Shown here piece after piece: positions 7,217-16,279 of a stretch of DNA of 41,508 nt. The DNA comes from Planctomycetota bacterium (GTDB lineage: Bacteria > Planctomycetota > UBA8742 > JACQVU01 > JANLHZ01): the NCBI GenBank assembly GCA_024653775.1, contig JANLHZ010000325.1, forward strand, positions 1 through 41,508, given 5' to 3'. The notes under the pieces are model-generated. The model saw nothing but the letters and a program-made list of their open reading frames with translations, was not told where the DNA came from and searched no databases. Each line of letters begins with the position of its first letter. Positions within the stretch are counted from its first letter, which is position 1. The position numbers were made by a program, and so were the translations under genes.

Positions 7217-7945
7217 TTACTTTCCCGACGAAGCCACTTCCGCCGCGAGTTTGATTCCGTCGACCATCGCGGCGTAGATTTCCGCGCCCTTCGCTGGATC
7301 CTCGTCCTTCTTGTGGAGGTAGTAACTTGGATGGAAGATCGGGACCACCTTCGCGTTGCCCCAGCGCCAGCCGGTGGTGTGATAAACCTTGCCCTGCGCG
7401 CGGGTTATCCCAAGTTCCGGATCGCCGAGAAGGAACGCCGCGGAAGGTTTGCCAGCCGCAACGATCACCTTCGGCGCGATAGTCTCGATCTGTTTAACAA
7501 GAAACTGCGTACACGTTTCGATTTCGTCCATCTGCGGCGTGCGATTCCCCGGAGGACGACACTTGACAACGTTCGCGATGTACACTTCGTCCCGCGAAAG
7601 CCCCGCTTCCGTAATGACAGCGGTCAGCACCTGACCCGCCGCGCCGACGAACGGAATGCCCTGCTCGTCCTCGTCCTTCCCCGGACCCTCGCCGACGAAG
7701 AGAATGTCCGCCTCCGGATTCCCGACGCCGAAAACGACCTGCGTGCGCTTCTCCGATAACCGACAGAGCGTGCAGCCCTCGATGGCGACCGCCTGCTCGC
7801 GAAGCAGATGAGCTTTTTCGCCCGCAAGCGCGCTCCGCGTGTACAGCACACTTGAAACGCCCGCGCCCGCGAGATATTCCGTCCACCGAACCGCGCTCGT
7901 CACCGCGTCCTGAAGTTCCCTGTAGAAGTCCGGAAGTTCGTTCAT
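7217..7945 (-). CDS. Family-4 (Fe-S) uracil-DNA glycosylase
   Basis: The 242-residue product excises uracil from DNA, starting base-excision repair of deaminated cytosine. Four cysteines fit the family-4 iron-sulfur cluster pattern: C58 and C61 (CTLC), C129 (VVKCRPP) and C145. Motif 1 is GEGPGKDEDEQGIPFVG (from 85) and motif 2 is HPSYYL (205-210). Its ATG overlaps the stop of the DUF4926 gene by 4 bp, so it is the last gene of the compact minus-strand cluster coming from the helicase. The first ~50 residues are a poorly conserved leader typical of this family. Housekeeping repair is the default role; a tie to the defence genes is speculative. Confidence 0.92.
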   Translation of the reverse strand: MNELPDFYRELQDAVTSAVRWTEYLAGAGVSSVLYTRSALAGEKAHLLREQAVAIEGCTLCRLSEKRTQVVFGVGNPEADILFVGEGPGKDEDEQGIPFVGAAGQVLTAVITEAGLSRDEVYIANVVKCRPPGNRTPQMDEIETCTQFLVKQIETIAPKVIVAAGKPSAAFLLGDPELGITRAQGKVYHTTGWRWGNAKVVPIFHPSYYLHKKDEDPAKGAEIYAAMVDGIKLAAEVASSGK

Positions 7946-8172
7946 TCGATAATCAACTCGCGCGCATGTGCGATTTCTCGCGATCCAATCGGCCTGACCT
8001 GATCCCGCTCCAGAGTTACAACCGTGGCGGTATTGCCATCGAGCGTGATGAATTCCACCTCGAACGCAAGCGAATCCGCGTAGATATGCACGACAGTCCC
8101 GATGTCCCCCGGTTCGAGACCTTCCTCGGGTATGGCTTTGGTGAGCACCACTCGTTCGTGTTCTTTGATCAT
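7942..8172 (-). CDS. DUF4926 domain protein
   Basis: A 76-residue protein with the DUF4926 pattern: a leading D/E-x-V-hydrophobic-L strand, GLEPGDIGTVV, then FEVEFITLDGNTATVVTL, which looks like a small SH3-like beta barrel. Such genes commonly sit next to DUF6883 genes, exactly as here, and are suspected of belonging to small toxin-antitoxin-like or immunity-like pairs; that link is from memory and unproven. The start overlaps the end of the broken DUF6883 gene (ATGA), and the stop overlaps the start of the glycosylase gene (ATGA). Confidence 0.8.
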   Translation of the reverse strand: MIKEHERVVLTKAIPEEGLEPGDIGTVVHIYADSLAFEVEFITLDGNTATVVTLERDQVRPIGSREIAHARELIIE

Positions 8173-8519
8173 GAATTCCTTACTTCCTCGCGTGGATAAG
8201 CAGTCACCAGTCTCGGCGAGTCCTTTCCGGCATCGACAATCCAGACAGTTCTAACCGCATACGATTTTCCATATAGCGACTCCAAGTATCCATCTAAAAC
8301 ATACTTCACTCCATGAGTGTTTTCCATTTTTGGGGAGACCTCGCCAGTTTTCGCTAACTATTGAAGCGCTTTCGCAAGCGTTTCCCAATCTTCTTGCTCA
8401 AAACCGAGCCTCAGGAAAAACGCTGCCTTGCCACCGTTATCCGGGTGCGAGGCGTTAAGCAGATAGTCCTCGATTTTCTCCCGCTCTATAAAGGCGTTTT
8501 CCAGGTCCGGCAGCTTCAT
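8169..8519 (-). pseudogene. DUF6883-like gene interrupted by an in-frame amber codon
   Basis: Read from ATG 8519 the frame gives MKLPDLENAFIEREKIEDYL and runs for 53 codons to a TAG at 8358-8360. The same frame then continues without further stops (HGVKYVLDGYLESLYG, then AVRTVWIVDAG and PRLVTAYP) to TGA at 8169-8171, 116 codons in all. The whole matches the DUF6883 layout of an N-terminal helical start and a C-terminal [Y/V]-G-x-[KR]-Y-hydrophobic ... VWI ... TAYP strand set. One point mutation or sequencing error would explain it. TAG ends the DUF2283 gene just upstream, so amber recoding is unlikely. The start overlaps the stop of the methylase-tail remnant. Confidence 0.75.
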
Positions 8520-8605
8520 ACGTTTTTACCCTCGACGATTTCGATCTCACCCGGCGTCAGATCGTAGAGTCCGTACACGATTTCGTCTATCTCTCGCGGC
8601 AGGGC
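8516..8605 (-). pseudogene. Remnant: second copy of the adenine-methylase 3' tail
   Basis: The minus strand encodes ALPREIDEIVYGLYDL then TPGEIEIVEGKNV and a stop, nearly the same as the last ~30 residues of the intact methylase ending at 9055. Over 72 nt (8525-8596 versus 9070-9141) I count 67 identical positions in direct orientation. It has no start codon or upstream methylase body, so it cannot be expressed alone. Its TGA overlaps the ATG of the DUF6883 gene, just as the intact methylase overlaps the DUF4258 gene. It marks a recombination or cassette insertion. Confidence 0.85.
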
Positions 8606-8610
8606 GCAGG

Positions 8611-8808
8611 CTATGAAGTGACCTGGTAATCCACGGCTCGCGGGTTCTCGACTCGCTTCGACGCATTCAGAACTTCCATCCCCACAATGTTGCCATCCTT
8701 GTCGTAGTCTAGAATGACTCCGGGCTTGTCTTCATCGCTTTCCTCTACCTGGGTGTCGCGAAACAGAATCCGCAGTACGTCCACATCCGGGTCGTAGATT
8801 ACTTTCAT
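8611..8808 (-). CDS. DUF2283 domain protein
   Basis: A 65-residue protein with the DUF2283 signature: MKVIYDPDVDVLRILF at the start, a central acidic stretch, PGVILDYDKDGNIVGMEVLNAS, and a short variable tail. DUF2283 proteins are usually found paired with a small DUF4258 gene, as here, and the pair is often suspected of toxin-antitoxin activity with DUF2283 as the antitoxin-like partner; this is family context, not proof. Its ATG overlaps the upstream DUF4258 stop (ATGA), implying translational coupling. The stop codon is TAG. Confidence 0.85.
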   Translation of the reverse strand: MKVIYDPDVDVLRILFRDTQVEESDEDKPGVILDYDKDGNIVGMEVLNASKRVENPRAVDYQVTS

Positions 8809-9065
8809 ATGGTTTCCTTCCAGTATTTTCCGATGTTACTTGTCCGATAAACCGTCACGATTCGCCTTGGCATTGCGGTTTCGTTCACCATCACGCGCAC
8901 GAGATACGACTTCCGGTTGATTTCGACCTTCGATTGATAGCATACCACATCTTCGTGGCCAGGCAATACTTGCCCGGGAGCATCCAGTACCAGTTCCACG
9001 ACGATAAGTGGAATCCCACGTCGCTTCATTTCCGTCCGCGCATGTTCCGAAAGCTCATAACTCAT
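8805..9065 (-). CDS. DUF4258 domain protein
   Basis: An 86-residue basic protein with the DUF4258 pattern: LSEHARTEMKRRGIP near the start, ending with the IVTVYRTSNIGKYW strand. DUF4258 belongs to the group of small RelE/HigB-like or BrnT-like folds, so it is the toxin-like half of the pair with DUF2283. No catalytic residue assignment can be made from sequence alone. The start codon lies inside the last 11 bp of the methylase gene in another frame. Confidence 0.82.
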   Translation of the reverse strand: MSYELSEHARTEMKRRGIPLIVVELVLDAPGQVLPGHEDVVCYQSKVEINRKSYLVRVMVNETAMPRRIVTVYRTSNIGKYWKETI

Positions 9066-12000
9066 TGGATTTGCCTTCGACGATTTCGATCTCCACCGGC
9101 GTCAGATCGTAGAGTCCGTACACGATCTCGTCTATCTCTCGCTCCAGCGCGCTCACGTCCGCGTCCGCATCGCTCTTCTTGGCTTTCAGGATTTGGTCCA
9201 CCAATCGCTCGATCCGCTTTTGCTGCTCCAGAGTCGAGGAGGGAGTGGGAATTTGCTTGATATAATCAGAGAACGCACGCAGATAGCCACCTCTAACTTT
9301 GTTCGATATATTGGAATAAAACCATTCCACCGCGCGTGAATTCAATAACGCTGTCAGCCACTTTTCAGTGCTTGGAATGAAGTAGCACGTGTTGGCTACG
9401 TAAATAGTTTCCTCATTCCAAGTAAAACTTTGGTGCTCGTAAATGTCGGGATAAACAATCTTCGTCTGTTCGAATTCTTGCCAGTAGGCGCATGACCGAA
9501 GTTCCCAAAAGTATCTTCCCTGGTCGTCTCTGCGTTGGAGCTGTTCCAGTTTATTTCTGCATCCACGAGCATCGGGTTTCTCTAGTTTGATGTCTCGCAG
9601 CGATTGAAAGCGCTCGTGAATCGCGGGATACACTTTGCCGAAAATCTTTTCCGCTTCCTTTTCGGATTTTCCAGACCAGGGATGATCTTTGTTTTCAGAC
9701 GACTCGATTTTGATTAGATACTGCCCTGAGAATTCCACCCTCCACCTTTTGACGTCGCGTCCACGGAGGAAGGGTTTCAGGACTTCCGCGGAAGATGGAT
9801 GTTCGCTGATGAGTTTGTCCCTCGTCGCGCGGTCAACGACGAAGGCTTCGTTCAGCCCGGTCTTGATGCCGTAGTAAAATCTTCCGCCGACGTATTCGCC
9901 GAGTGGAGTTCCCGCGTTACGGAGCTTTTCGAGGAGCCTTAGAACCGCGGGTGATTCCAGTCGCCAGCCGTCGGGTTTTAATTCTTCCTGACGGATTCGC
10001 AGTCCGCGCTCGGTGACGATTTGCGCGATTTGCGCGATGCGCTCGATGGGAAGTTCCCGCTCCCAAGTGTACGCGAGCGCGCTATCGTCGGATCCGGGAG
10101 CCTTGCGCATTCCAATAAAGATGGATGCGTAAGCGATTGCGTCGAATACTGGAGCATCGCCGAAGTCGATAAGGCGCTTTATCGAGAGTTCCCGCGCGAG
10201 GAAGTCGCGCAGTTTTTCGCCGTAACCCGCGCGATAGAATTTGTTCGATGTGATGAGCGCGATGACGCCGTTTTTGCGGAGCAGCTTCACGCCTCGTTCG
10301 TAAAAGTATACAAGTAAATCCGCGGTTCCGGTGTAGCACTCGTAGCCTGATTCCTTGAGCGCGGATTTTAGTTCCTTGATGGATTCCTGGCGGACATAAG
10401 GTGGATTGCCGATGACGACATCGAATCCGCCGTGTACACCAAACATCCAGGCGGGATCGAAGTAATCCGCGGAAGCGTTCTGGTCGTAAGGATCCCAGGA
10501 CGCAAGCTTTCTCGCGGAATCCGTGCCCCAACCCGTCGTTTCGAGTTCCGCCGCGATTCCTTCCCGCAGTTTCTGATCGAGGTCGCGATATTTCCTTTTT
10601 GTCGCAGGGGTCTTCGCGCTGAAGAGGTTATGCCGTACCTGCTTGAGTTCCTTTTCGAGGAGTTTTACTTCCTTCTTGTCGAAAATATCCCCAAGGGAGT
10701 CAGGCTTTTCAATTGGGATCAGCGTATTCGCAGTCGCGAATTTGGTTTCTAGATTTGGAAGTGGACGAACGCCGAAGTTTTCTTTTTTAGCGTCTACCTT
10801 CTGGTCCACGATGAGGGAAATGAAAAACCTGAGTTTGCTTATCTGAGTGGCGATGGACTGGATATCGACGCCGTAAATGCAGTTTTCGATGAGGTAGAGT
10901 TTTCGACCGTATCCGAGTTCATTTTGCGCGAACGCCTCGAGAATGTCTTTTCTTTTGGCGGACAGATCTTCGTCCAGTTGATCCCTAAGTTCTGAATCGT
11001 CGATTTCCATGGCCGAATCTTTACCAGCACTGATTGCGTCTTCTACTTTTTTGATCTGACGATCACGCCAGAGCGCATTGTCCTTATCAAGCTTGCCCAG
11101 AATAAATTCGAGCTTGTGCAGAGCGCCCATCGGAAACGCGCCCGATCCGCAAGCCGGGTCAAGAATCTTGCAGTTATCTATCGCGCTGATAATCGCCTTT
11201 ACCTCGCTGTCTGAAAACTTGTGATCTTCATCGGTGTAAGCGAAAAGTTGCCTGAGTCGGTCGTCGATTTCATTTTTTTGCTCGTGGCTCGCCTCTTTCG
11301 GTATAAGCGCATCTTTCAGGTATTCGATAAGAGATTCACCTACCATGTAATCCACGATTTCACGCGGAGTGTAGAAAGAGCCGCTCTGCTTGCGAGCGGT
11401 CGTCTGGGTTTCAGGATTATACGACGCAAGCAGATTTTCGAAGACTTTTCCGAGGAGCTCCGGATCGAGCGCGATTTCCTGTTCGATCGGGGTGTTCTCG
11501 ACAATCGTAAATTTATAGTTGCCGAGAATGTGGATGATTCCGCGCACCTTTTCCTTTTTGCGTTTCTTGTCGCCGTAGATGTCGCTTAGGTCCACGGTTT
11601 GTTCGCTACCGAAGAATAGATAGTTTGGAACGTCTAATTTGTTATCCTCCCGATCTGAAAATCCATCCTCGTAGCGGATAACTTCGCCTCCCTGACGCCC
11701 CTTGAGTTTTGGGTCTGGAGCGTCAAGACACTCAAAAAGACCGCCGTTCATGAAAGGGACTTTCGTTTCAACGAGCTCAAGGAACGACTTTGGATCGTTG
11801 AAGAGGTTTTCATATCGCACCAGGCTAGTAACATTGCGGTGTTGACGCCCTTGATTTCGAAATGCTCGCTTGCCAACTGTTTGGTTGAGAGTCGCAAAGA
11901 AGAGGTTCTGCAGAATGGCTTTGTAGTAAACGGTGTTGCTGGAATTCTCATCGAAGTTCTTGAGAATCGCGTTCAGTTTCCCCGGTTTAAAAAGATCCTC

Positions 12001-12888
12001 TGGAACAAGGTCCTTTTCTTTTACGAACCACACAAAAAGAAGCCGCGTCAGAAGTCTGATAAGGTTTTTAGCGTCGTGCTCCCTGTGCGGGTTACTTTGT
12101 TTAAGAAGGTTATCTTTTCCAAGCTTCATATCGTCGAATGGGAAATGGACGTGCTGCATTGCCCAGAAATACCAGTTAGACAATTCACGGTAGAATTTTT
12201 TATTCAGAAGTTCGATGTTGAATATCTTCTCCCAGGCTTCGTGAAGATCGTCGAAGCTGGAAACGCCTTGGATGCCAGACGGATCGCAAAGCGAAAAACT
12301 TGCCAGGATATCGAGATGGCCGCGATGAGGGGAGGCTATATTTATGTCGCGAATTATGGTTACTTTACCAAGAACGTCCTTGCCGAAGTCACGTTTATTG
12401 CGACGACGGTTTATAACCGCGATAGAGAGCTTCCCGCCGTATTCGAAAATCACCATCACCGGCATAACAGAGAGGCGATTGATTTGTCGTGTGATACCTG
12501 CAATTCTCCCACGCGGGTAATCGTTTTTTTTCAGGCGAACCGCGAAGAAAAGGTATGACTCCATCAGACTTTTGCGAACTTCATTATCTACAAAAAGCGT
12601 GCCCTGCCTTCCAAGTTCATCGTCTGAGAGTTGAAACAGTAGATGTATTTCTTTCCAGTCGTCAAAAAGAGCCTTAGACTTATTGAATCCCTGCGCGAAT
12701 TCGACGCGAAAATTTTCAAAAAAAGCTTCCTTTGAGCCGCCGAGGTCCAATGTCCGCTTACTTTTATAACCTAGCGCGCCAAGCAGATCGATAGCTGCTG
12801 TTTTGAGGTCTAACGAACTGAAATCCTGCACGGATGATTTTATATTTTGTCGGGTATCTTTTGAAGTTCGACCAGTATTTCGAGCCAT
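9055..12888 (-). CDS. Eco57I-type DNA adenine methyltransferase, large restriction-modification subunit
   Basis: The 1277-residue product carries the amino-methylase motifs: SAM-binding DPACGSGAF (577-585), a following IYGVDIQSIATQISKLRF block, and catalytic NPPY (828-831), predicting N6-adenine methylation. Residues about 1000-1230 should form target recognition, ending in a helical EREIDEIVYGLYDL tail shared with related enzymes. The N-terminal ~330 residues are conserved-looking and unassigned; a degenerate nuclease fold is possible. A GGTGAT site precedes the ATG by 5 nt. The helicase gene ends 21 bp upstream, and together they resemble two-gene helicase-methylase defence systems. Base composition is AT-richer than the ribosomal genes, suggesting transfer. 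It could be a stand-alone type IIG enzyme, but the partner helicase argues against that. Confidence 0.88.
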   Translation of the reverse strand: MARNTGRTSKDTRQNIKSSVQDFSSLDLKTAAIDLLGALGYKSKRTLDLGGSKEAFFENFRVEFAQGFNKSKALFDDWKEIHLLFQLSDDELGRQGTLFVDNEVRKSLMESYLFFAVRLKKNDYPRGRIAGITRQINRLSVMPVMVIFEYGGKLSIAVINRRRNKRDFGKDVLGKVTIIRDINIASPHRGHLDILASFSLCDPSGIQGVSSFDDLHEAWEKIFNIELLNKKFYRELSNWYFWAMQHVHFPFDDMKLGKDNLLKQSNPHREHDAKNLIRLLTRLLFVWFVKEKDLVPEDLFKPGKLNAILKNFDENSSNTVYYKAILQNLFFATLNQTVGKRAFRNQGRQHRNVTSLVRYENLFNDPKSFLELVETKVPFMNGGLFECLDAPDPKLKGRQGGEVIRYEDGFSDREDNKLDVPNYLFFGSEQTVDLSDIYGDKKRKKEKVRGIIHILGNYKFTIVENTPIEQEIALDPELLGKVFENLLASYNPETQTTARKQSGSFYTPREIVDYMVGESLIEYLKDALIPKEASHEQKNEIDDRLRQLFAYTDEDHKFSDSEVKAIISAIDNCKILDPACGSGAFPMGALHKLEFILGKLDKDNALWRDRQIKKVEDAISAGKDSAMEIDDSELRDQLDEDLSAKRKDILEAFAQNELGYGRKLYLIENCIYGVDIQSIATQISKLRFFISLIVDQKVDAKKENFGVRPLPNLETKFATANTLIPIEKPDSLGDIFDKKEVKLLEKELKQVRHNLFSAKTPATKRKYRDLDQKLREGIAAELETTGWGTDSARKLASWDPYDQNASADYFDPAWMFGVHGGFDVVIGNPPYVRQESIKELKSALKESGYECYTGTADLLVYFYERGVKLLRKNGVIALITSNKFYRAGYGEKLRDFLARELSIKRLIDFGDAPVFDAIAYASIFIGMRKAPGSDDSALAYTWERELPIERIAQIAQIVTERGLRIRQEELKPDGWRLESPAVLRLLEKLRNAGTPLGEYVGGRFYYGIKTGLNEAFVVDRATRDKLISEHPSSAEVLKPFLRGRDVKRWRVEFSGQYLIKIESSENKDHPWSGKSEKEAEKIFGKVYPAIHERFQSLRDIKLEKPDARGCRNKLEQLQRRDDQGRYFWELRSCAYWQEFEQTKIVYPDIYEHQSFTWNEETIYVANTCYFIPSTEKWLTALLNSRAVEWFYSNISNKVRGGYLRAFSDYIKQIPTPSSTLEQQKRIERLVDQILKAKKSDADADVSALEREIDEIVYGLYDLTPVEIEIVEGKSNEL

Positions 12889-12909
12889 TGGACATCACCA
12901 TTTGTTGTG

Positions 12910-15900
12910 TTATTTTCGAGGTTTTTCAGATTTGATTACAAGCCATGTGACGAGTTCGAAGTCACTTGTATCATTTGGTTGATTTTCCGCTTCAGGGATT
13001 ACGAATGAACGCTTGTCCTGTAGTCCGCCAACGATACGATTTTTGAACTTTGACGAAATGGCAACTACGCAGCGTTGAAGCAGATTATCGTAGTGACTCA
13101 TGTTAGCGCCGTTATTGGTTTCCTGGTCGAAAGCGTCACAAAGTTTCTCGTACACCGAGGATTTGCCCGAGCATAGCTGTCTGAAAATAGTGAGTATCTG
13201 CTTTGGGTAGACAAAATTCAGTCGTACGTTACCGTCGTCGCGAACGTAAACAAGATAATAAGGTTGCAGAGGATTGATATGATCATTCTGCGGCGCTTTC
13301 GTGCTGTCGGCTTTTTGCCTGAGGCAGTAAATAACGCCGGGTGTGATGGTAGTGAATAGATCCTTGTAAGTCGGCACAACGGTGTAAAGACCAAGAGGTG
13401 AGTCTTCCAGCGCTACGCGATTGGATTCCAGGAACTTGAGCAGGTCGACGCGGAAATCGTCGAGCGAGAACTCCGTCAGCGAGATAGTTTCGTCCAGGTC
13501 TTCAATGTCGAGAACCTCATCGCGTAGTTTTTTAAGCTGCCTGTCCCGATAATGCAAATCGTCGGTTATAAGGTCTTCCAAATCCTCTTGGCGAAGCAGG
13601 TTATCATCGAGCGTCGCCGCGACATCGACAAGCGCCATTCTAGCTTCAACGCGATGCTTCAGATTGATATAATTATCGAGATTAGCGGTAGGCCAGAAGT
13701 TGACGAGCTGAACCGAGTCATTGAGGCTTCCGATTCGATCAATGCGGCCAAATCTCTGGATAATCCGGACGGGGTTCCAGTGGATATCGTAATTAATGAG
13801 AAAATCGCAGTCTTGGAGGTTTTGACCCTCCGAGATACAGTCCGTAGCAATGAGAAGGTCTATCTCGCCATTTTGGGGCATGGATGGGATCTGTGAACGC
13901 ATCTTCGAGCCGGGCGAAAAATTGGTAAGAATGTGATTGTATTCTTTAGAATGTTTATAGCCAGCGGGCTTAAAATTCGTATCGTTTTTTCCGGTTCCCG
14001 TAACAACGGCGGAGCAAACCGATAGCTCATCCATAGCCCACTTATGAAGATGGTCATACAAGTATTCTGCGGTATCCGCGAAAGCGGTGAAGAGAAGAAT
14101 TTTGCGATTGGGAACACTGTTGCGGTTGGTTTTCGGAAGTTTGATTTTCTTGGCTATGAGTTTTTTTAACTCTAACAGTTTCTCGTCTCGGTCTGGTGTG
14201 ACGTCTTTCGCCTGAATATATAGTCCGTTGATTTGCCTCTCGTCATGTTTGAGGGCTTTTAGCCACTTGTCAACATCGAGGTGATCTAACTTGTAGGTGA
14301 GCTTTTTACCCACTTCCCATGCTTCGCGGATTTCGTCATCGTCCTCGGTGGTCGAAGTCGGATCTATCTCTGAAAACTCGAAATCATCGTTTTTGCCTCG
14401 GGACTTTTTAAAGTCTTTCAAGTGCGTCTCAAGTTTCTCGATTTTCTCTATAGTACGTCCCATCGTAAGTTTGAATGAATTCACTGAACTTTCTAATCGC
14501 TTCAGGAAGTTCACTTTCATCATACCGATCAGGAAATCCTCGCGTTGAGACTGCGTGAAGTTGCCAACCCGACGCTCATATTCATTACGTATACTTTTCG
14601 GAAGATCCTCTCTTAAAAATCTCGATGGATTGAATAATGAGAGTTTGTAGTCGTCAATCTCTTTACTTAGCTTATCGTAGGACATGAATTTGTCCTCACG
14701 ATCAATATCCGGATGAAGAGTGATCGGCTTTAAACGCTTCGGGAACTGACCTATGCGTTCCATTTCGTGTGCGTAGTATTTTAGAATGTGTTTCCGCGCG
14801 CGCGCAATAGTGAGTTGATCGAGGAGCTTAAAAAAGTCAGACCCCAGCCTCGATAGCAGGTCGGCTGTTCGACGCTTAGCGGTTTCTTGTTTCGACCACG
14901 TGGTAAAGTGCCCCTGCGCCTTGCGCAGACATTCTTTCACATCAGGAATGCCTAATGATTCTGCAAAGTACGCTTCCTCTCCCGCGGAAATGAAGTAAAT
15001 TTGATTTCGGAGGTCTTTTAGGTCGTTATTAACGGGAGTCGCGGATAGGAGAAGTACTTTCGTTCGAATCCCGCTTTTGACGATGTCATCGAGAAGACGC
15101 CGATACCGGCTTTTTCGTATGACATTCCCGTCCTCGTCTTTCTTTCCAGGAGTGTTATTTCGGAAATTATGGGACTCGTCGATGACTACGAGGTCGTAGT
15201 TTCCCCAGTTCAAGGTGTCAAGTTTTATGCCCCCGCTTTCACCCTTTTCGCGGCTGAGATCGGTGTGCGAAAGCACATCGAATCGAAATCGGTCTTTCAG
15301 AAATGGATTGAGAAGGTCATTGCTGCGGAAGACGGTCCAGTTGCCACGAAGTTTCTTCGGGCAAAGCACCAGCACGCGTTCGTTTTTCAACTCGAAGAAT
15401 TTAATAACCGCTAGCGCCGAATACGTCTTTCCGAGACCCACCGAATCGGCAAGTATACAGCCGTTGTAGGCCAGAATCTTGTTTATTATCCCTTTTACGC
15501 TATCCTTTTGGAACTCGTACAAGGCATTCCAAATATGAGATTCGAACAGAGTTGTTCGAGCCAGTCGATCTCCGCTGCGATCCACATCATCCAGGTATCG
15601 CTCAAACAGATGGAATAGCGTTTTGAAATAGATAAATTCCGGCGAGTGATTTTGATATACCTGTGCGAGGTATTTCAGCACCTCCTCTTTGACATCAATA
15701 GAAAAGTGGTCATTCGACCAAAGATTATCGAACCACTGCTTAAGGTCCGTTCGATCTCGATCGGAATCAACTATCAGGTTAAGCTCGATATTTCCACCTC
15801 CGGAAACCAATCCAAGTCCCGGTGGAGTGAAATTTGAACTGCCAAGTATTGCTTTTTCGACCCCCTGATGAATTATGTGGTACATTTTACCATGCAGGAG

Positions 15901-16263
15901 GTTGCTCTGTTTTATTGAGCGGATGTCCACCTTTGATTTGATCCATTCCGCGCATTCACGTGCTACCCGCTTTTGCTGAAGCACGTTCGACAACCGAAGG
16001 CCGGAGGAATCGATCATGAATGCTCTCTTCTCTGATCTGGCAGGGTCGAGCGCTCGGACGAATCGAGGCTCACCGAAAAGAAAGTTCATTTTCTCAATAT
16101 TATCGAGGGATGCCTTAAGAACCTCATAAGTGTAAACAGTGAAGTATGCGGATACCGCGGAAACGTGGGACCCCGGCTTGATTGCCTTCTGAATAAACGC
16201 ACCCACAGTGCCGCGTGTATGATTGTCGCGGATACCCGAGTTCATATTCACTTTTTCATTCAT
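12910..16263 (-). CDS. PLD-nuclease / SNF2-family helicase, probable restriction or anti-phage subunit
   Basis: The 1117-residue product starts with a phospholipase-D-like domain (about 20-190) carrying HGK (124-126) and GSSN (141-144); the usual aspartate between them is not evident. A SNF2/superfamily-2 motor follows: Walker A DSVGLGKT (273-280), DESH Walker B (362-365), a LLLSATP motif, and motif VI QRFGRIDRIG (from 836). Such PLD-helicases are found beside Eco57I-type methylases and are annotated as anti-phage proteins; the expected role is ATP-driven movement and cleavage of unmodified DNA. It is the first gene of the minus-strand cluster. A dyad-overlapped promoter lies just upstream. 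Codon use is AT-richer than the flanking ribosomal genes. Confidence 0.85.
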   Translation of the reverse strand: MNEKVNMNSGIRDNHTRGTVGAFIQKAIKPGSHVSAVSAYFTVYTYEVLKASLDNIEKMNFLFGEPRFVRALDPARSEKRAFMIDSSGLRLSNVLQQKRVARECAEWIKSKVDIRSIKQSNLLHGKMYHIIHQGVEKAILGSSNFTPPGLGLVSGGGNIELNLIVDSDRDRTDLKQWFDNLWSNDHFSIDVKEEVLKYLAQVYQNHSPEFIYFKTLFHLFERYLDDVDRSGDRLARTTLFESHIWNALYEFQKDSVKGIINKILAYNGCILADSVGLGKTYSALAVIKFFELKNERVLVLCPKKLRGNWTVFRSNDLLNPFLKDRFRFDVLSHTDLSREKGESGGIKLDTLNWGNYDLVVIDESHNFRNNTPGKKDEDGNVIRKSRYRRLLDDIVKSGIRTKVLLLSATPVNNDLKDLRNQIYFISAGEEAYFAESLGIPDVKECLRKAQGHFTTWSKQETAKRRTADLLSRLGSDFFKLLDQLTIARARKHILKYYAHEMERIGQFPKRLKPITLHPDIDREDKFMSYDKLSKEIDDYKLSLFNPSRFLREDLPKSIRNEYERRVGNFTQSQREDFLIGMMKVNFLKRLESSVNSFKLTMGRTIEKIEKLETHLKDFKKSRGKNDDFEFSEIDPTSTTEDDDEIREAWEVGKKLTYKLDHLDVDKWLKALKHDERQINGLYIQAKDVTPDRDEKLLELKKLIAKKIKLPKTNRNSVPNRKILLFTAFADTAEYLYDHLHKWAMDELSVCSAVVTGTGKNDTNFKPAGYKHSKEYNHILTNFSPGSKMRSQIPSMPQNGEIDLLIATDCISEGQNLQDCDFLINYDIHWNPVRIIQRFGRIDRIGSLNDSVQLVNFWPTANLDNYINLKHRVEARMALVDVAATLDDNLLRQEDLEDLITDDLHYRDRQLKKLRDEVLDIEDLDETISLTEFSLDDFRVDLLKFLESNRVALEDSPLGLYTVVPTYKDLFTTITPGVIYCLRQKADSTKAPQNDHINPLQPYYLVYVRDDGNVRLNFVYPKQILTIFRQLCSGKSSVYEKLCDAFDQETNNGANMSHYDNLLQRCVVAISSKFKNRIVGGLQDKRSFVIPEAENQPNDTSDFELVTWLVIKSEKPRK

Positions 16264-16279
16264 AAGAAAATCCCGAGAA

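Noticed and set aside
8358-8360. Amber codon as a recoded sense codon
   Set aside because: The neighbouring DUF2283 gene ends in TAG, so TAG is a working stop here; a point mutation or sequencing error is simpler.
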